Source of the DNA: a virus
Reading direction: 5' to 3' (one strand)
DNA: 21,614 nucleotides
IMG/VR virus record: IMGVR_UViG_3300042368_000874
Coordinates: 1 to 21,614 of that record
The notes beneath the pieces are model-generated. The model was not told the origin of the DNA. It made no database searches and worked only from the letters and a program-made list of their open reading frames with translations. Made by a program: the position numbers and the translations under genes. Shown here one piece after another: positions 20,356 through 21,614 of this stretch. Position 1 is the first letter of the stretch. Every line of letters starts with the position of its first letter.

Positions 20356-20886
20356 TTAGAACGGATCGTTGCTGTCTTTGACCGGCCCGAGAAACTCCAA
20401 GTCCGAATCATCCGACTTGGCCGCCGATCCGCCGACCGAAGCAAACGCTTCGACCTTCGGCACCTTGTCCTCGAGACCATCCATGACCGGCGCGATGCCG
20501 GTGATGTTGTTGTAGGTCTTGCCGTTGCGGGACTCCTCGGCCGTCACCGTGATCTGGGCGCCCTTGCCCTTCAGCTCCTCGGTGTCCATGCCGGGCTTGG
20601 GGTTCTCGCCCGTCCAGGCTTTGAGGAACTTGGTCAGGTTGGCCTTCGGCCCGCCCGTGATCTTCATTTCCCGGGTGGCGAGCTTGTGCAACGCGCCGCC
20701 CTTCGTCTTCACGCCGAAGACAAAGCGCGTCACGTCCACCTTCTCCATCTCCTCGCTTTGGAACTTCGGGCGATCGACGCCGTAGCTGTCGATCACGTCC
20801 ACGCACACCGCGAGGTATGTTCCTGCCGGTGGCGGTTCCCCCAGCGCGCCGAGGCCGCTGCCCGTTGATTGTGGTATCTTAGCCAT
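20356..20886 (-). CDS. Probable single-stranded DNA-binding protein
   Basis: A 176-residue protein from ATG 20886, chosen for AAAGGAG 11 nt upstream. The sequence opens with a flexible Gly/Ser/Pro stretch, then beta strands (GTYLAVCVDVIDSYG; EKVDVTRFVFGVKTKGG), consistent with an OB-like fold. It ends in an acidic tail, DDSDLEFLGPVKDSNDPF, whose last residues resemble the bacterial SSB tip (DDDIPF) that recruits partner proteins. It would coat single-stranded DNA in replication and recombination. The same SNDPF ending occurs on the helicase. The fold assignment is inferred from tail, layout and context. Confidence 0.7.
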   Translation of the reverse strand: MAKIPQSTGSGLGALGEPPPAGTYLAVCVDVIDSYGVDRPKFQSEEMEKVDVTRFVFGVKTKGGALHKLATREMKITGGPKANLTKFLKAWTGENPKPGMDTEELKGKGAQITVTAEESRNGKTYNNITGIAPVMDGLEDKVPKVEAFASVGGSAAKSDDSDLEFLGPVKDSNDPF

Positions 20887-20917
20887 GTGTTCTTGTTCTC
20901 CTTTGGTGCTTAGTTGT

Positions 20918-21298
20918 TCAGCGATCCGGCGCACCAGGCGTCCCGCTGTTTTCGGTTGCCGCGAGCCGCTCGGCTTCGCGTAGCTTCCGCAAAAGTGCCA
21001 AAAAATCCTCACCGGCCATCGTCACCAGCCAGGGCTTGCTCGAGGTCTTGTGCGCCACGGCCGGCGGCACGCCGATCGGGCAAGCCGCCGCCGCCTGCTC
21101 ATAGGCCCGACGCACGTTGAGCACCTCGACAAACTTGACCTCCCACCACAGCCCCGAGTTGTCCTCCACATCGGCGCCCCCGCTTCCTAGGTGCGCCTGC
21201 TTGTAGCCAGCACGCTCGGCCTCGAAGCCAAACATCCGCAGCACGTCACGCCAAAGGCGCTCGCCCCTCTTGCCCTTCTCTCTTTGTGCGCGGCTCAT
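20918..21298 (-). CDS. Small PD-(D/E)XK endonuclease, resolvase-like
   Basis: A 126-residue protein starting MSRAQREKGKRGERLW, with ATG overlapping the upstream stop as ATGA and GGAGG upstream. Motifs: conserved Glu13 in KRGERLWRDVL, Asp43 in GGADVED, and Glu53-x-Lys55 in WWEVKF, the PD-(D/E)XK signature of Holliday-junction-resolvase-like (Hjc/VRR-type) nucleases. It probably cuts branched or structured DNA before packaging. The C-terminus is helical (FLALLRKLREAERLAA). Confidence 0.75.
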   Translation of the reverse strand: MSRAQREKGKRGERLWRDVLRMFGFEAERAGYKQAHLGSGGADVEDNSGLWWEVKFVEVLNVRRAYEQAAAACPIGVPPAVAHKTSSKPWLVTMAGEDFLALLRKLREAERLAATENSGTPGAPDR

Positions 21299-21543
21299 AT
21301 ATTCCCCCAACCTCCGTCTGCCGCCGCTTTGTCCCGGCACTTCTCCGCGCAAGCCGCATCCCGTGCGCGCTCGTCGGCCACCATTTCGCGCAGCCGCTCA
21401 AGCTCGCGCACCAGGATGCCGCGTTCAACTTCCCAAGTGGCGAGCGTGGCCTTGGCTTCCTCGGCTTCCTGTTCAAGCCGCACGATGCTCTGGCACGCTT
21501 TGTCGTAAAGCTCCCGCAGCGTCGGTTCATCATCGTGCCACAT
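21295..21543 (-). CDS. Small coiled-coil protein, start uncertain
   Basis: The frame ends at the TGA at 21295-21297, overlapping the next ATG. It encodes a long charged helix (ACQSIVRLEQEAEEAKATL, VRELERLREMVADERARD) ending in Gly-rich WGNI. ATG at 21543 gives 82 residues, but the frame stays open to the right edge, with a TTG at 21609, so the start may lie outside. It forms a probable coiled coil. Function unknown. Confidence 0.5.
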   Translation of the reverse strand: MWHDDEPTLRELYDKACQSIVRLEQEAEEAKATLATWEVERGILVRELERLREMVADERARDAACAEKCRDKAAADGGWGNI

Positions 21544-21614
21544 AGGCCCGAAGCCAACCTCGCCCACCGTCAGGGAATTAGCGGGGGCGGCATCAAACGT
21601 GCCGCGCAAGGCAC

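Noticed and set aside
1-21614. CRISPR arrays, tRNA genes, insertion sequences, integrase or attachment sites
   Set aside because: No spaced direct repeats, cloverleaf-like segments, transposase or recombinase motifs were seen on either strand.

Overview
The window is a 21.6 kb stretch of a tailed bacteriophage genome or prophage (Caudoviricetes). Every gene I can support is on the minus strand, so the window reads right to left as one long operon-like unit with many ATGA, GTGA, TGATG and TAATG stop/start overlaps. The DNA is GC-rich and the early genes carry strong Shine-Dalgarno sequences, so the host is bacterial. I cannot name the host. No integrase, repressor, lysis gene, tRNA or rRNA is in view, so lysogeny cannot be judged.

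Replication and recombination module, right part (about 15.2-21.6 kb): a small coiled-coil protein; a short PD-(D/E)XK nuclease; a probable single-stranded DNA-binding protein with an SSB-like acidic tail; a larger RecB/Cas4-type PD-(D/E)XK nuclease; a small unknown; a beta-class adenine/cytosine-N4 DNA methyltransferase; a protein with primase-like (AEP) motifs; and a RepA/DnaB-like hexameric helicase. Two strong tandem stem-loops follow the helicase gene, and then two small proteins, one with a Cys-rich tail. Between this module and packaging lie two unrecognised genes (13.9-15.2 kb).

Packaging and head module (7.9-13.9 kb) follows the lambda order: terminase small and large subunits, a gpW-like joining protein, portal, ClpP-type maturation protease with a fused (and probably also separately initiated) scaffold, and major capsid protein. 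A cluster of terminator-like hairpins follows the capsid gene. Next comes an unusual 576-residue two-domain glycosyltransferase.

Neck and tail module (1-6.1 kb): head-tail connector proteins, two related beta-rich small tail proteins, and a G/GT tail-assembly chaperone pair made by a textbook -1 ribosomal frameshift (GGGAAAC, 7-nt spacer, 9-bp stem). These are followed by a minor tail protein, a tape measure of only 530 residues, and two distal tail genes, the last cut by the window edge.

The most unusual signal is a 7-mer, TTTGACA. I find it seven times, always on the coding strand, always 13-20 nt before a start codon, and only in the structural half. There it appears where Shine-Dalgarno sequences are mostly missing. 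One copy precedes an internal start inside the protease gene, exactly at the beginning of the scaffold domain.
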